64,000 bases of DNA from Cognataquiflexum aquatile (GTDB lineage Bacteria > Bacteroidota > Bacteroidia > Cytophagales > Cyclobacteriaceae). Positions 55,720 to 63,659 of the stretch are shown here, in pieces. Numbering within the stretch: position 1 is the first letter of the stretch; the number at the start of each line of letters is the position of its first letter. The DNA lies in contig NZ_QMIK01000002.1 in NCBI RefSeq assembly GCF_003316845.1, positions 481,815 to 545,814 of the forward strand, given 5' to 3'. The translations under genes were made by a program, and so were the position numbers. The notes beneath the pieces were generated by a model, which was given only the letters and a program-made list of their open reading frames with translations, did not search any database and was not told the DNA's origin.

Positions 55720-56990
55720 CCATTCTACTCTTTGTCGTATTTCTGTTGCTGTTGGTTGTGGGATTTCCCGTTGCGTTTGCATTGGGTTTGGCTTCATTTG
55801 TATATATCCTTTTTTCAGATTTACCCTTTATAGTCATCCCCCAAAAAATGTATGCAGGGCTTGATGTTTTTGTGTTGCTCTCCATTCCCGGATTTGTTTT
55901 GGCAGGCAACCTGATGAATGCCAGCGGTATCACACACAGGATCATTCAATTGTGCAATGCACTTTTCGGACACATCCGTGGAGGTTTGGGCTTGGCCAAC
56001 GTTGGTGCATCGATGGTATTTGGCGGAATATCAGGTACTGCGATTGCAGATACGGCTAGCATTGGGTCGGTGATGATTCCTGCCATGGTAAAAGAAGGAT
56101 ATGATGCCGACTTTTCTTGTGCTGTTACGGCAACCTCCTCCACTATTGCGCCGATTATTCCTCCGAGCTTACCCATGATTATTGCGGGAACATTGACCGG
56201 ATTATCAGTCGGGAAGCTATTTATTGCAGGCATTATCCCGGGTTTATTGTTGGCCTTGGGATTGATGTTGGTCACCTACATTATTTCGGTCAAAAGAAAA
56301 TATCCCAAAAACCCCAGAGTTTCATTTTTGGAAATGGCCAAGAGTTTCTATCAGGCATTTTGGGCCATTTTGATGACGCTTTTAATTCTTTTTGGAATTA
56401 TTGGGGGAGTGTTTACACCAACAGAAGCCTCCATTGTTTCCGTGGTTTATGCCATGGCGATCGGGATTTTTGTCTATGGGGAACTCAAATTCAGGATGAT
56501 TCCTAAGATTATCCTAGAATCCGCCAAGATGACTGCTTCCTTGATGGTTTTGGTTGGTTTTGCCAATCTCTTTGCCTGGATCATGACTGTAGAGGAGATT
56601 CCCCAAATGATCGCCCAAAGCCTTTTGAACATCACCGAAAACAAGATTTTGCTCTTATTGCTCATCAACTTGTTGCTTCTGATTGTTGGGGCATTTATGG
56701 AGACCATTGCCTCTTTGCTGATTCTTTTTCCGGTCTTGCTGGGTGTGGCAGTTCATGTAGGGGTAGATCCGACGCAGTTTGCCATGATTATGGTGATGAA
56801 TTTGGTTATTGGTCTTACTACCCCTCCTGTGGGGGTCTGCCTTTTTGTGGCTTCCAGTATCGGCAAGATTCCCATGGAAAAGATTGCAAAGGCAGGATTG
56901 CCGTTTCTCTTGGTGAGCTTGATTGTCTTAATGCTCGTGACCTTTGTGCCGGGGGTTTCTCTTTTTCTCCCTTCCTTGTTTTATGATTGA
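55716..56990 (+). CDS. TRAP transporter large permease DctM-like
   Basis: A 424-residue inner-membrane protein with about 12 helices. DctM family signatures are ADTASIGSVMIPAMVKEGYD, ATSSTIAPIIPPSLPMII and NLVIGLTTPPVGVCLFV. It begins with ATGA overlapping the dctQ stop, so the permease pair is coupled. It uses a sodium gradient in the family and depends on the DctP protein for substrate. Confidence 0.95.
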   Translation: MTILLFVVFLLLLVVGFPVAFALGLASFVYILFSDLPFIVIPQKMYAGLDVFVLLSIPGFVLAGNLMNASGITHRIIQLCNALFGHIRGGLGLANVGASMVFGGISGTAIADTASIGSVMIPAMVKEGYDADFSCAVTATSSTIAPIIPPSLPMIIAGTLTGLSVGKLFIAGIIPGLLLALGLMLVTYIISVKRKYPKNPRVSFLEMAKSFYQAFWAILMTLLILFGIIGGVFTPTEASIVSVVYAMAIGIFVYGELKFRMIPKIILESAKMTASLMVLVGFANLFAWIMTVEEIPQMIAQSLLNITENKILLLLLINLLLLIVGAFMETIASLLILFPVLLGVAVHVGVDPTQFAMIMVMNLVIGLTTPPVGVCLFVASSIGKIPMEKIAKAGLPFLLVSLIVLMLVTFVPGVSLFLPSLFYD

Positions 56991-56993
56991 AAA

Positions 56994-57063
56994 ATAAGTC
57001 TATAGACCATGGTCAATAGTCCATAAGCAGCGGCTATGGACCATGGACTATGAACCATGAACG
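56994..57063. repeat. 7-bp-period array, ten units
   Basis: Units are ATAAGTC, TATAGAC, CATGGTC, AATAGTC, CATAAGC, AGCGGCT, ATGGACC, ATGGACT, ATGAACC, ATGAACG: ten exact heptads. It begins 4 bases after the dctM stop. Position 2 is T in most units and position 7 is C in seven of ten. The remaining gap to 57173 holds nothing recognised beyond two CACTTC words. Confidence 0.85.
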
Positions 57064-57173
57064 AATTAACAATCCCCCATTTCCCACACTTCATCCACCT
57101 AATCCTACACTTCAGTCAGCTTTAATTTTTTGGCTTTGCCTTTCTCCACACTTTTGGATCAAATATCAAAGCA

Positions 57174-59324
57174 ATGAAGGCACTTTTCACTATCTGTTTG
57201 TTTTTTCTCGTCAACCTGACCTTGGCCCAAACCACGATCAAGGGGATTGTCAAAGACAATAAGGGAGAGACTATTCCCGGTGTGAATATTTTTCTAAAAG
57301 GCACTTATGAAGGTACGTCCTCGGAGGTCGATGGAAGCTACGAATTGGCAACTGACGAAACAGGAAAGTTCATTTTGGTTTTTCAAGCCATGGGTTTCAA
57401 ATCCCAAGAATTTGAAATCGACCTGAACGGGTCAGCCCAGACCTTCAATCCCATCCTGAAGGAAACCATCAATGAAATGACTGCCGTGACCATCACCGCC
57501 GGCGCAATGGAAGCTTCGGATGAGAAAAAAGCGGTAGTCTTGAGACCGATTGATATTGTGACTGTGCCTTCGGCTATGGGCGACATCATCGGCGCTTTTC
57601 AGACTTTGCCCGGCACAGCCAATGTGGGAAATGACGGCCGCCTTTTTGTCCGTGGCGGCGATGCATCAGAGACTTCGATTTTTATAGACGGGATGAAAGT
57701 CGGAAATGCTTTTGGTACCACGGCTTCCAATGTTCCCACACGAACACGCTTCAATCCCAATCTTTTCAAAGGCTCTTTCTTCAGCACTGGAGGCTATTCG
57801 GCAGAATACGGACATGCACTTTCGTCGGCTTTGGCACTCAATACGGTAGATATGCCGATGAGAAACCAAGGAGACATCAGCGTCATGTCAGTGGGTTTGG
57901 GTTATTCACAGACTTTGGTTGGGGAGAAAAACAGCCTCACAGCTACCGCCAATTACATGGACTTGTCGCCCTATCAGGCCATGGTCACCCAGAATTTTGA
58001 TTGGGAAAGAGCTCCTTACGGTTTTGACGCTGAAGTCTCTCTCAGACAAAAGTGGGGCAATAGCGGCATGGTCAAGGCCTATGCCCACACCGAATCGGGA
58101 GGAATGAAAATCTGGCAGAAAATCCCCGGTTCAGAAGGTCGCGGCCAATTGGTTGACCTCAAAAACCATTATACTTTCACCTCCGGATCTTTCAAACAAA
58201 TCGGGGAAAATGACTGGAGTTATTATGGAGGCATTTCCTATTCCAATAACGTGGATGAATTTACATTGGACCAGATAGCCATCAGAAACCAAAACCAGGT
58301 AGTACATGCAAAAGCGGTGGCATTGAAAGGTTTCTCAGATAAATTTTCGCTAAAGACAGGTTTAGAATCCTACCTATTCAGCTATGAGGAAGGATTGAAA
58401 TCAGAAAATCTGGTCAGGGATTTCGATGACCTCCAGGCCAATATTTTTACCGAGGCAGATTATTATGTCAGCAACAAACTGATCTTCCGAGGCGGTCTCA
58501 GGGCTGGCCACAGCACTTTGGCAGATCAGACTTGGTTGGATCCAAGGTTTTCTTTGGCCTACAAATTCGAAAATGAAGGCCAACTTTCCTTGGCTGCCGG
58601 GCAATTCAGCCAAATGCCTGTCGAGGAACTAAGGATCGCAAAGCCTGAAGTTCAAAATACCATTGCGAACCATTTGATCTTGAATTATTTCCTGACCAAA
58701 AACGGGAGGACCATCCGCGCCGAGGCATTTTACAAGGATTACAAAAAGATTCTTACTTATGAAGGAACCCAATATTTCTACCGAAACATCCAGCAAAACG
58801 GTTCGGGCTATGCACAGGGTTTCGATGTCTTTTATCGGGATCAAAAGACAGTCAAAAACACGGATTTCTGGGTAACTTACAGCTTTGTGGACAGCAGGAG
58901 AAAGTTTGCACAATTTACCGAAATGGTGCAGCCAGGTTTTGCGCCAAGGCATAATGCTTCGATTGTGATCAAGCATTTTGTATCGGGATTGAAATCCCAA
59001 CTCGGAGGTTCATTTGCGATCAATGACGGCTATACTTATACCGATCCGAATTTTGCAGGACAGATGAATGCCAAAACCAAAGGATTCCGGGATCTGAGTC
59101 TGAGCTGGAGTTACCTGCCAAAACCGAATTTGATTATCCATTTTGCCTGCTCCAATGTATTGGGAAGGGACAATATTTTCGGTTACCAATTTAGCCCAAA
59201 GCCAAATGAATCAGGCAAATACGAGAGCCTGCCCATCAGACAGACTGCGCCAAGATTCATATTTCTCGGCATATTCCTGACACTCTCCAAAGACAAAACA
59301 GCAAACAATTTAAACAACTTATAA
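57174..59324 (+). CDS. TonB-dependent outer-membrane receptor
   Basis: A 716-residue TonB receptor. A signal peptide (ending LTLAQ) is followed by a carboxypeptidase-like regulatory domain (about 20-105, GIVKDNKGETIPGVNIFLKG), then a plug with AFQTLPGTANVGNDGRLFVRGGDASETSIFIDG. A short beta-barrel follows from about 230, ending in strands with many aromatics. At 716 residues it is smaller than SusC (about 1000), and no SusD partner follows, so uptake of polysaccharides is less likely than metal, siderophore or small-molecule transport. The helical-repeat gene starts 11 bases downstream. Confidence 0.92.
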   Translation: MKALFTICLFFLVNLTLAQTTIKGIVKDNKGETIPGVNIFLKGTYEGTSSEVDGSYELATDETGKFILVFQAMGFKSQEFEIDLNGSAQTFNPILKETINEMTAVTITAGAMEASDEKKAVVLRPIDIVTVPSAMGDIIGAFQTLPGTANVGNDGRLFVRGGDASETSIFIDGMKVGNAFGTTASNVPTRTRFNPNLFKGSFFSTGGYSAEYGHALSSALALNTVDMPMRNQGDISVMSVGLGYSQTLVGEKNSLTATANYMDLSPYQAMVTQNFDWERAPYGFDAEVSLRQKWGNSGMVKAYAHTESGGMKIWQKIPGSEGRGQLVDLKNHYTFTSGSFKQIGENDWSYYGGISYSNNVDEFTLDQIAIRNQNQVVHAKAVALKGFSDKFSLKTGLESYLFSYEEGLKSENLVRDFDDLQANIFTEADYYVSNKLIFRGGLRAGHSTLADQTWLDPRFSLAYKFENEGQLSLAAGQFSQMPVEELRIAKPEVQNTIANHLILNYFLTKNGRTIRAEAFYKDYKKILTYEGTQYFYRNIQQNGSGYAQGFDVFYRDQKTVKNTDFWVTYSFVDSRRKFAQFTEMVQPGFAPRHNASIVIKHFVSGLKSQLGGSFAINDGYTYTDPNFAGQMNAKTKGFRDLSLSWSYLPKPNLIIHFACSNVLGRDNIFGYQFSPKPNESGKYESLPIRQTAPRFIFLGIFLTLSKDKTANNLNNL

Positions 59325-59335
59325 AACTAGAAACC

Positions 59336-59992
59336 ATGAAAAAGCACACACTGATTATCGCATTGATGATGTTCGTTGCCACTTTTGCCAACGCTACCAA
59401 TGAAGCCTACGAAAAAGCCATGATGAAAGAAATTCAGGCTTTGGGGAAGGCAGGGCCTGTTTCAGAACTTCAAAAATCCGCCAATGCTTTTGCGAGAATC
59501 GCAGAAATGAATGCCGGAGAATGGCTTCCTGACTATTATGCTGCTGTAGCGTTTGCCAATATGGGAATGAGGGCACAGGGAGGCTTGGAAGAAAAAGACG
59601 GATACCTTGCCCAAGCCAAAAAACACATCGAAAAAGCAAATGCGCTTTCGCCCAACAATTCTGAAATCGTAGCCGTGCAGGGATTCATTACAATGGGAGA
59701 ACTTGCCGCCGATCCAAATTCCAGAGGACAAAGTCTTTCCGGATTGGCAATGCAGACTTTTGGCAAAGCAATCGAGCTCAACAGGCAAAACCCCCGGGCA
59801 ATCATCCTGATGGCACAGATGGAATATGGAATGGCGCAGTTTTTTGGTCAGGGACCCGAAAAAGCCTGTGGCTTGGTAGAGGCGAGTTTGGGACTATTTG
59901 CCAAAGAAGCCGCTGAAGCCAATGAAGGAAACCTCAATCCGTCTTGGGGAAAAGGCATGGCGGAAGAAATGAAAGAAAGAACCTGTAAATAA
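59336..59992 (+). CDS. Exported TPR-like helical-repeat protein linked to the TonB receptor
   Basis: A 218-residue periplasmic protein with a signal peptide (ending FANA). The mature part is helical and contains TPR-like pairs, for example WLPDYYAAVAFANMGM, then KKHIEKANALSPNNSEIVAVQG and FGKAIELNRQNPRAIILMAQME. A single conserved Cys pair (C-terminal Cys in RTCK and the Cys in KACGL) is present. Genes of this kind appear directly behind a TonB receptor in many Bacteroidota from memory; its function is unassigned. Confidence 0.8.
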   Translation: MKKHTLIIALMMFVATFANATNEAYEKAMMKEIQALGKAGPVSELQKSANAFARIAEMNAGEWLPDYYAAVAFANMGMRAQGGLEEKDGYLAQAKKHIEKANALSPNNSEIVAVQGFITMGELAADPNSRGQSLSGLAMQTFGKAIELNRQNPRAIILMAQMEYGMAQFFGQGPEKACGLVEASLGLFAKEAAEANEGNLNPSWGKGMAEEMKERTCK

Positions 59993-60000
59993 TTAAATCC

Positions 60001-60030
60001 ACCTTCCTGAGTCATTTCAGGAAGGTTTTG
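60001..60030 (+). terminator. Hairpin after the helical-repeat gene
   Basis: A 10-bp perfect stem (ACCTTCCTGA with TCAGGAAGGT), 6-base loop, followed by only TTTTG. It may be a partial terminator reducing readthrough. Confidence 0.72.
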
Positions 60031-60064
60031 ACAATTCCATTTTATAATCAAAATAAATACTTCC

Positions 60065-60610
60065 ATGAAAACCACGCTATTTTCCCTAATGATGTTGATG
60101 TATTTTGGCTCTTCGGTTTTTGCGCAGGAGCAAAAAATGCCCAATTCAGGTCTTGGAATTGGTTTCCAGCTTAATCAGTTTCAAGATGATTTTGCCTTTG
60201 GATTGAATATGACCAGTCCTGAAATTTTGAATGGAAATGCCGCTTTCCGGCTCAAAGCCAATCAGGTCTATTTTGAGCACCTGTTGGATGGCGAATACGT
60301 TTGGAGCGGTTACCAAAATGTCTCCTTGGGTTTTGTGGGATATGGAGGAAAAGTTGGCCAAGACATCCGCCTGTATGGTGAAGGAGGCTTGGTTGGCATA
60401 TTTCCTTCAGACAGATTTTCCTCAGAATCCTTTAGGATGAGTACCTACGGAACTTTTGGCTTTGAGTTTTTCCCAACTCCGAGGTTCAACTACTTCCTAG
60501 AATTAGGAGTGATGACCTCCCGTGCCAGAGCCGACAAAATCGCAGGAAGTCCATTTTATTCTAATGGATTTGTGGCAAGTGTTGGGTTCCGAATAAACCT
60601 TAAAGATTGA
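60065..60610 (+). CDS. Outer-membrane beta-barrel-like protein of unknown function
   Basis: A 181-residue protein with a signal peptide (ending SVFAQ) and alternating hydrophobic strands: GLGIGFQLNQF, NVSLGFVGYGG, GEGGLVGIF, FNYFLELGVM and FVASVGFRINL at the end. It looks like a small eight-strand barrel. No family was recognised. It lies between the TonB-linked gene and a DUF2306-like membrane gene. Confidence 0.7.
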   Translation: MKTTLFSLMMLMYFGSSVFAQEQKMPNSGLGIGFQLNQFQDDFAFGLNMTSPEILNGNAAFRLKANQVYFEHLLDGEYVWSGYQNVSLGFVGYGGKVGQDIRLYGEGGLVGIFPSDRFSSESFRMSTYGTFGFEFFPTPRFNYFLELGVMTSRARADKIAGSPFYSNGFVASVGFRINLKD

Positions 60611-60705
60611 AAAACTTTAGTATATCAAATTAAAATGTCTTGAGGAAATGATGCCATTAGAATGGTGATTCAAAATAATTCTTGCCATAAGACTGAAATG
60701 TACGG

Positions 60706-60753
60706 TACATCCCTGCCCGACGACAGGCGGGGGTCTTCGGTCTTCTGTCCCGT
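60706..60753 (-). repeat. GC-rich dyad element, copy 2 (inverted relative to copy 1)
   Basis: Reads TACATCCCTGCCCGACGACA and then GGCGGGGGTCTTCGGTCTTC to CCGT. The reverse complement matches 53921-53961 with an extra GAAGACC-like insert. Located in the 207-base gap after the beta-barrel-like gene. Confidence 0.72.
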
Positions 60754-60817
60754 CTATTGTCAACTTTAGGGTTGTTTGCAAACAAGCTGACATCTATAAA
60801 ACTAATTCAAAAAATCT

Positions 60818-61309
60818 ATGTCCAGTCTATTCAGTAGTGAAATCGGTTTAATCCATTTTATAGCCTCTGTTTTGGCTTTGATACTTGGTTCGGCGGTATT
60901 GCTGATGACCAAAGGAAGCAAAAGGCATATCCGTATGGGGTATTTCTATGTGGCAAGTATGGTTGTCCTGTTGGTGACTGCCTTTATGCTCTACAACTTA
61001 TTTGGCAAATGGGGGATTTTTCATTATTTCGCAGTAATCAGTTCTGTCACTTTGGCTTTGGGGATGATTCCGATTTTCTTGCGAAAACATTTCAAAAATT
61101 GGGCTTATCTTCATTTCTCCTTTATGTATTGGTCTGTGATCGGTCTCTATGGGGCATTTGTCAGTGAGATGATGACGAGAATTCCCGAGACTCCCCTATA
61201 CAATATGGTTGGATTGGCCACCGGTGGAGTGATGTTGTTCGGTGGGATTTTGTTTGGCATCAACAAACCCAAGTGGATGAAAATGATGGCATCAATATCG
61301 AGAAATTAG
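60818..61309 (+). CDS. DUF2306-like small membrane protein
   Basis: A 163-residue protein with five hydrophobic segments. The opening GLIHFIASVLALILGSAVLL, then KGSKRHIRMGYFYVASMV and the final FGGILFGI fit the DUF2306 pattern (HIRMG loop and conserved His near the second helix). Function unknown. Confidence 0.72.
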   Translation: MSSLFSSEIGLIHFIASVLALILGSAVLLMTKGSKRHIRMGYFYVASMVVLLVTAFMLYNLFGKWGIFHYFAVISSVTLALGMIPIFLRKHFKNWAYLHFSFMYWSVIGLYGAFVSEMMTRIPETPLYNMVGLATGGVMLFGGILFGINKPKWMKMMASISRN

Positions 61310-61364
61310 ACAAAAGGGATTGTTTCTGACCTACCCAATTGAATGTGTCCTAAATTAATTGACT

Positions 61365-61664
61365 ATGAAAAAGAGCCTTTGGAATGTTAAGTCCGGCAAT
61401 TTTCTGATTGCCGTTTTGCTCCTGATTCTTACATCTTCTTGTGCCGAGAATGTGCCTATTGACGAATGTCTGACCGGGGAGACTCATGGGTTTTTTTGGG
61501 GATTGTGGCATGGGTTCATTGCTCCGATCAGTCTGGTGATCAGTCTGATTGACAAGGATGTCGCCATGTTTGCGGTGAACAATGACGGTTTTCTCTATGG
61601 ATTGGGCTTCCTGCTCGGCTCCGGCGGTTGGGGGATATTGGCTTCCAAAGCAAAAAAGCAATGA
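61365..61664 (+). CDS. Small lipoprotein with a hydrophobic, glycine-rich C-terminus
   Basis: A 99-residue lipoprotein (Cys26 in LTSSC). After a short Cys-containing head (ENVPIDECLTG) it has GFFWGLWHGFIAPISLVISL and FLYGLGFLLGSGGWGIL, resembling glycine-zipper membrane segments. The family recurs in Bacteroidota from memory but has no known role. The ATG at 61365 is chosen over a TTG two codons upstream. Confidence 0.75.
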   Translation: MKKSLWNVKSGNFLIAVLLLILTSSCAENVPIDECLTGETHGFFWGLWHGFIAPISLVISLIDKDVAMFAVNNDGFLYGLGFLLGSGGWGILASKAKKQ

Positions 61665-61720
61665 TACATTTAGATTCAAATAGGGATTTCTCAAAATAAA
61701 CCTCCTTCAAGGAAAAACCA

Positions 61721-62788
61721 ATGAGCAAAAGTTTCTATAGTTCAGCTACCATCTTCAATTCCGCCAAGCGGTTTTTCCTATTGAATTTTGGGATTTCCAC
61801 GATGTTGATGCTGATTTCCTGCCCCACCTGTTTTTTGTCTCTGGAGGGGATTTCATCGATTATCCCAGACTGGGTTTTTTCATTTCTGATGTCGGCTTCT
61901 CTGAGTATGGGGGGATTTAAGGTGGAGGAGTATTTTGACTCTCGGATATCCTGGATCGAAAAACCTGTGAAAAGACTTGTCCTGACGGCTGCAGCTTACA
62001 TGGTTTATTCTTTTATCGTCAGCTTTATTTTAGTATTGGGGTATGTAATGGTCACGGTGGACGGGGTCAATTTGATGAATGTCCAATACACACGAATCTT
62101 GGAAAATACCCTGATGCCGATTTCGGTTGCCTTGATGATCATTACCATTTTTATTTCCAGGTCTTGGCTGTACGAATGGAGATCTGCGGCCATCGAAGCC
62201 GAACAGCTCAAATCAGAAAAATTTGCCAGCCAATACCAATCCCTCAAAGACCAACTCAATCCCCATTTCCTTTTCAATTCCCTGAATGTACTTTCCAACC
62301 TTGTCTATGAAAGTGCCGACAAGTCTGCGGAATTTATCCAACAGCTTTCAAAGATTTACCGGTATGTGCTCGATGTCCAAAACAGGGAACTTGTAGGCTT
62401 GGAAAAGGAAGTGGTTTTTGCGGAAAACTACCTGAGTCTACAGAAAATCCGCTTTGAACAAAGCTTGGAATATTTCATCGATGTCAACCAAATGAAAGGT
62501 TGGAACATTCCTCCACTTTCGCTGCAGCTACTTTTGGAGAATGCCATCAAGCACAACATCGCGAGTATGGAGAAGCCTTTGAAAATCTTTATCCAACAAA
62601 CTCCGGATTCTCTGATCGTCCGGAATAACCTCCAACCCAAACTTACCAAAGAAGTCGCCGATAGCGGAATAGGTCTGGAAAATATCGAAAAGCGCTATGC
62701 ACTGCTTAGTGATAAAAGCCCCAAAATAACCAAGACCGGAACAGAATTTATCGTCGAGCTGCCACTCCTCAAACTGGAAAAATCATGA
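61721..62788 (+). CDS. LytS/YehU-type sensor histidine kinase
   Basis: A 355-residue kinase. Four N-terminal helices (about 20-40, 48-64, 86-111, 128-146) are followed by a HisKA_LytS domain with the phosphorylated His182 in LNPHFLFNSLN, then the ATP-binding region LLLENAIKHN and GIGLENIEKRYALL. Its stop overlaps the LytTR regulator start by 4 bases. Sensor input unknown. Confidence 0.93.
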   Translation: MSKSFYSSATIFNSAKRFFLLNFGISTMLMLISCPTCFLSLEGISSIIPDWVFSFLMSASLSMGGFKVEEYFDSRISWIEKPVKRLVLTAAAYMVYSFIVSFILVLGYVMVTVDGVNLMNVQYTRILENTLMPISVALMIITIFISRSWLYEWRSAAIEAEQLKSEKFASQYQSLKDQLNPHFLFNSLNVLSNLVYESADKSAEFIQQLSKIYRYVLDVQNRELVGLEKEVVFAENYLSLQKIRFEQSLEYFIDVNQMKGWNIPPLSLQLLLENAIKHNIASMEKPLKIFIQQTPDSLIVRNNLQPKLTKEVADSGIGLENIEKRYALLSDKSPKITKTGTEFIVELPLLKLEKS

Positions 62789-63537
62789 AAATCCTGATCA
62801 TAGAAGATGAGCGGCCTGCTGCCAACAGGTTGAGGCAATTGGTGTTGGATTTGCTTCCGACTGCGGAGATTTTTGGACACCTGGACAGCATCACTTCAGC
62901 TGTGAAATGGCTGGAAACAAATGTGTTCCCGGACCTCATTTTCTGTGATATCCAATTGGCCGACGGGCAGAGTTTTGAGATTTTTGAAAGGGTAAAAGTC
63001 AGTTCACCGATTATTTTTACCACAGCCTTTGACCAGTTTGCAATCAAGGCATTCAAGTTGAACTCGGTCGATTACCTCCTCAAACCCATTGATCCAAAGG
63101 AATTGGCACAAGCCATCCAAAAATTCCAATCCCAACAAGTCAGGCCGGGCATTGAACTTCAGCAGATCAGGGAATTGCTTTCCCCAAATGCAAGTCATTA
63201 TAAAAGCAGGTTTTTAGTGAAGTTTGGAGAAAAGATCCAAAGCGTGCAGACGGAAGATGTTTCCATTTTTTACAGTGAAGAAAAAGTTACTTTCCTGCAG
63301 ACTGTGGAGGGGAGAAAATATATTTTGGATTATACGCTTGACCAGTTGGAAGCCATGTTGGACCCAAGGAAGTTTTTCAGATTGAACAGAAAATATATCG
63401 CTTCCTTTTCGGCCATCGCCGAAATCCACACCTACTCCAACAGCCGCCTCAAAATCAAATTGGCAAATTGTAGCGACAACGACATCCTGATCAGCAGGGA
63501 GAAAGTAGGGGAATTTAAGGATTGGTTGGATGGGTGA
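62785..63537 (+). CDS. LytTR-family response regulator
   Basis: A 250-residue regulator. The receiver domain begins KILIIEDERPAANRL and has the phospho-Asp55 in IFCDIQLADG, with a Thr in IFTTAF and Lys in LLKPIDPKE. The LytTR DNA-binding domain starts at about residue 145 (RFLVKFGEKIQSV) and contains FFRLNRKYI near the end. Coupled to the preceding kinase; targets unknown but may be the neighbouring envelope genes. Confidence 0.95.
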   Translation: MKILIIEDERPAANRLRQLVLDLLPTAEIFGHLDSITSAVKWLETNVFPDLIFCDIQLADGQSFEIFERVKVSSPIIFTTAFDQFAIKAFKLNSVDYLLKPIDPKELAQAIQKFQSQQVRPGIELQQIRELLSPNASHYKSRFLVKFGEKIQSVQTEDVSIFYSEEKVTFLQTVEGRKYILDYTLDQLEAMLDPRKFFRLNRKYIASFSAIAEIHTYSNSRLKIKLANCSDNDILISREKVGEFKDWLDG

Positions 63538-63542
63538 AAGGG

Positions 63543-63637
63543 AAGTACGAAGTACGATGAACCAAGTACGAAGTAGTAAAAGGTAAGAGACGAGAGGTAG
63601 GAAAGTACGAAGTACCATTTACCAAGTACAAAGTATC
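63543..63637. repeat. 7-bp-period array with word AAGTACG
   Basis: Eight heptads at 63543-63598 (AAGTACG, AAGTACG, ATGAACC, AAGTACG, AAGTAGT, AAAAGGT, AAGAGAC, GAGAGGT), a 4-base shift, then five at 63603-63637 (AAGTACG, AAGTACC, ATTTACC, AAGTACA, AAGTATC). It starts 6 bases after the LytTR regulator stop. Confidence 0.85.
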
Positions 63638-63659
63638 GGAACCGGAAGTGGTTAGAGAT

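Noticed and set aside
57064..57120. Continuation of the heptad array (CACACTT, TACACTT words)
   Set aside because: Only two similar words 21 bases apart; too weak to call a repeat.
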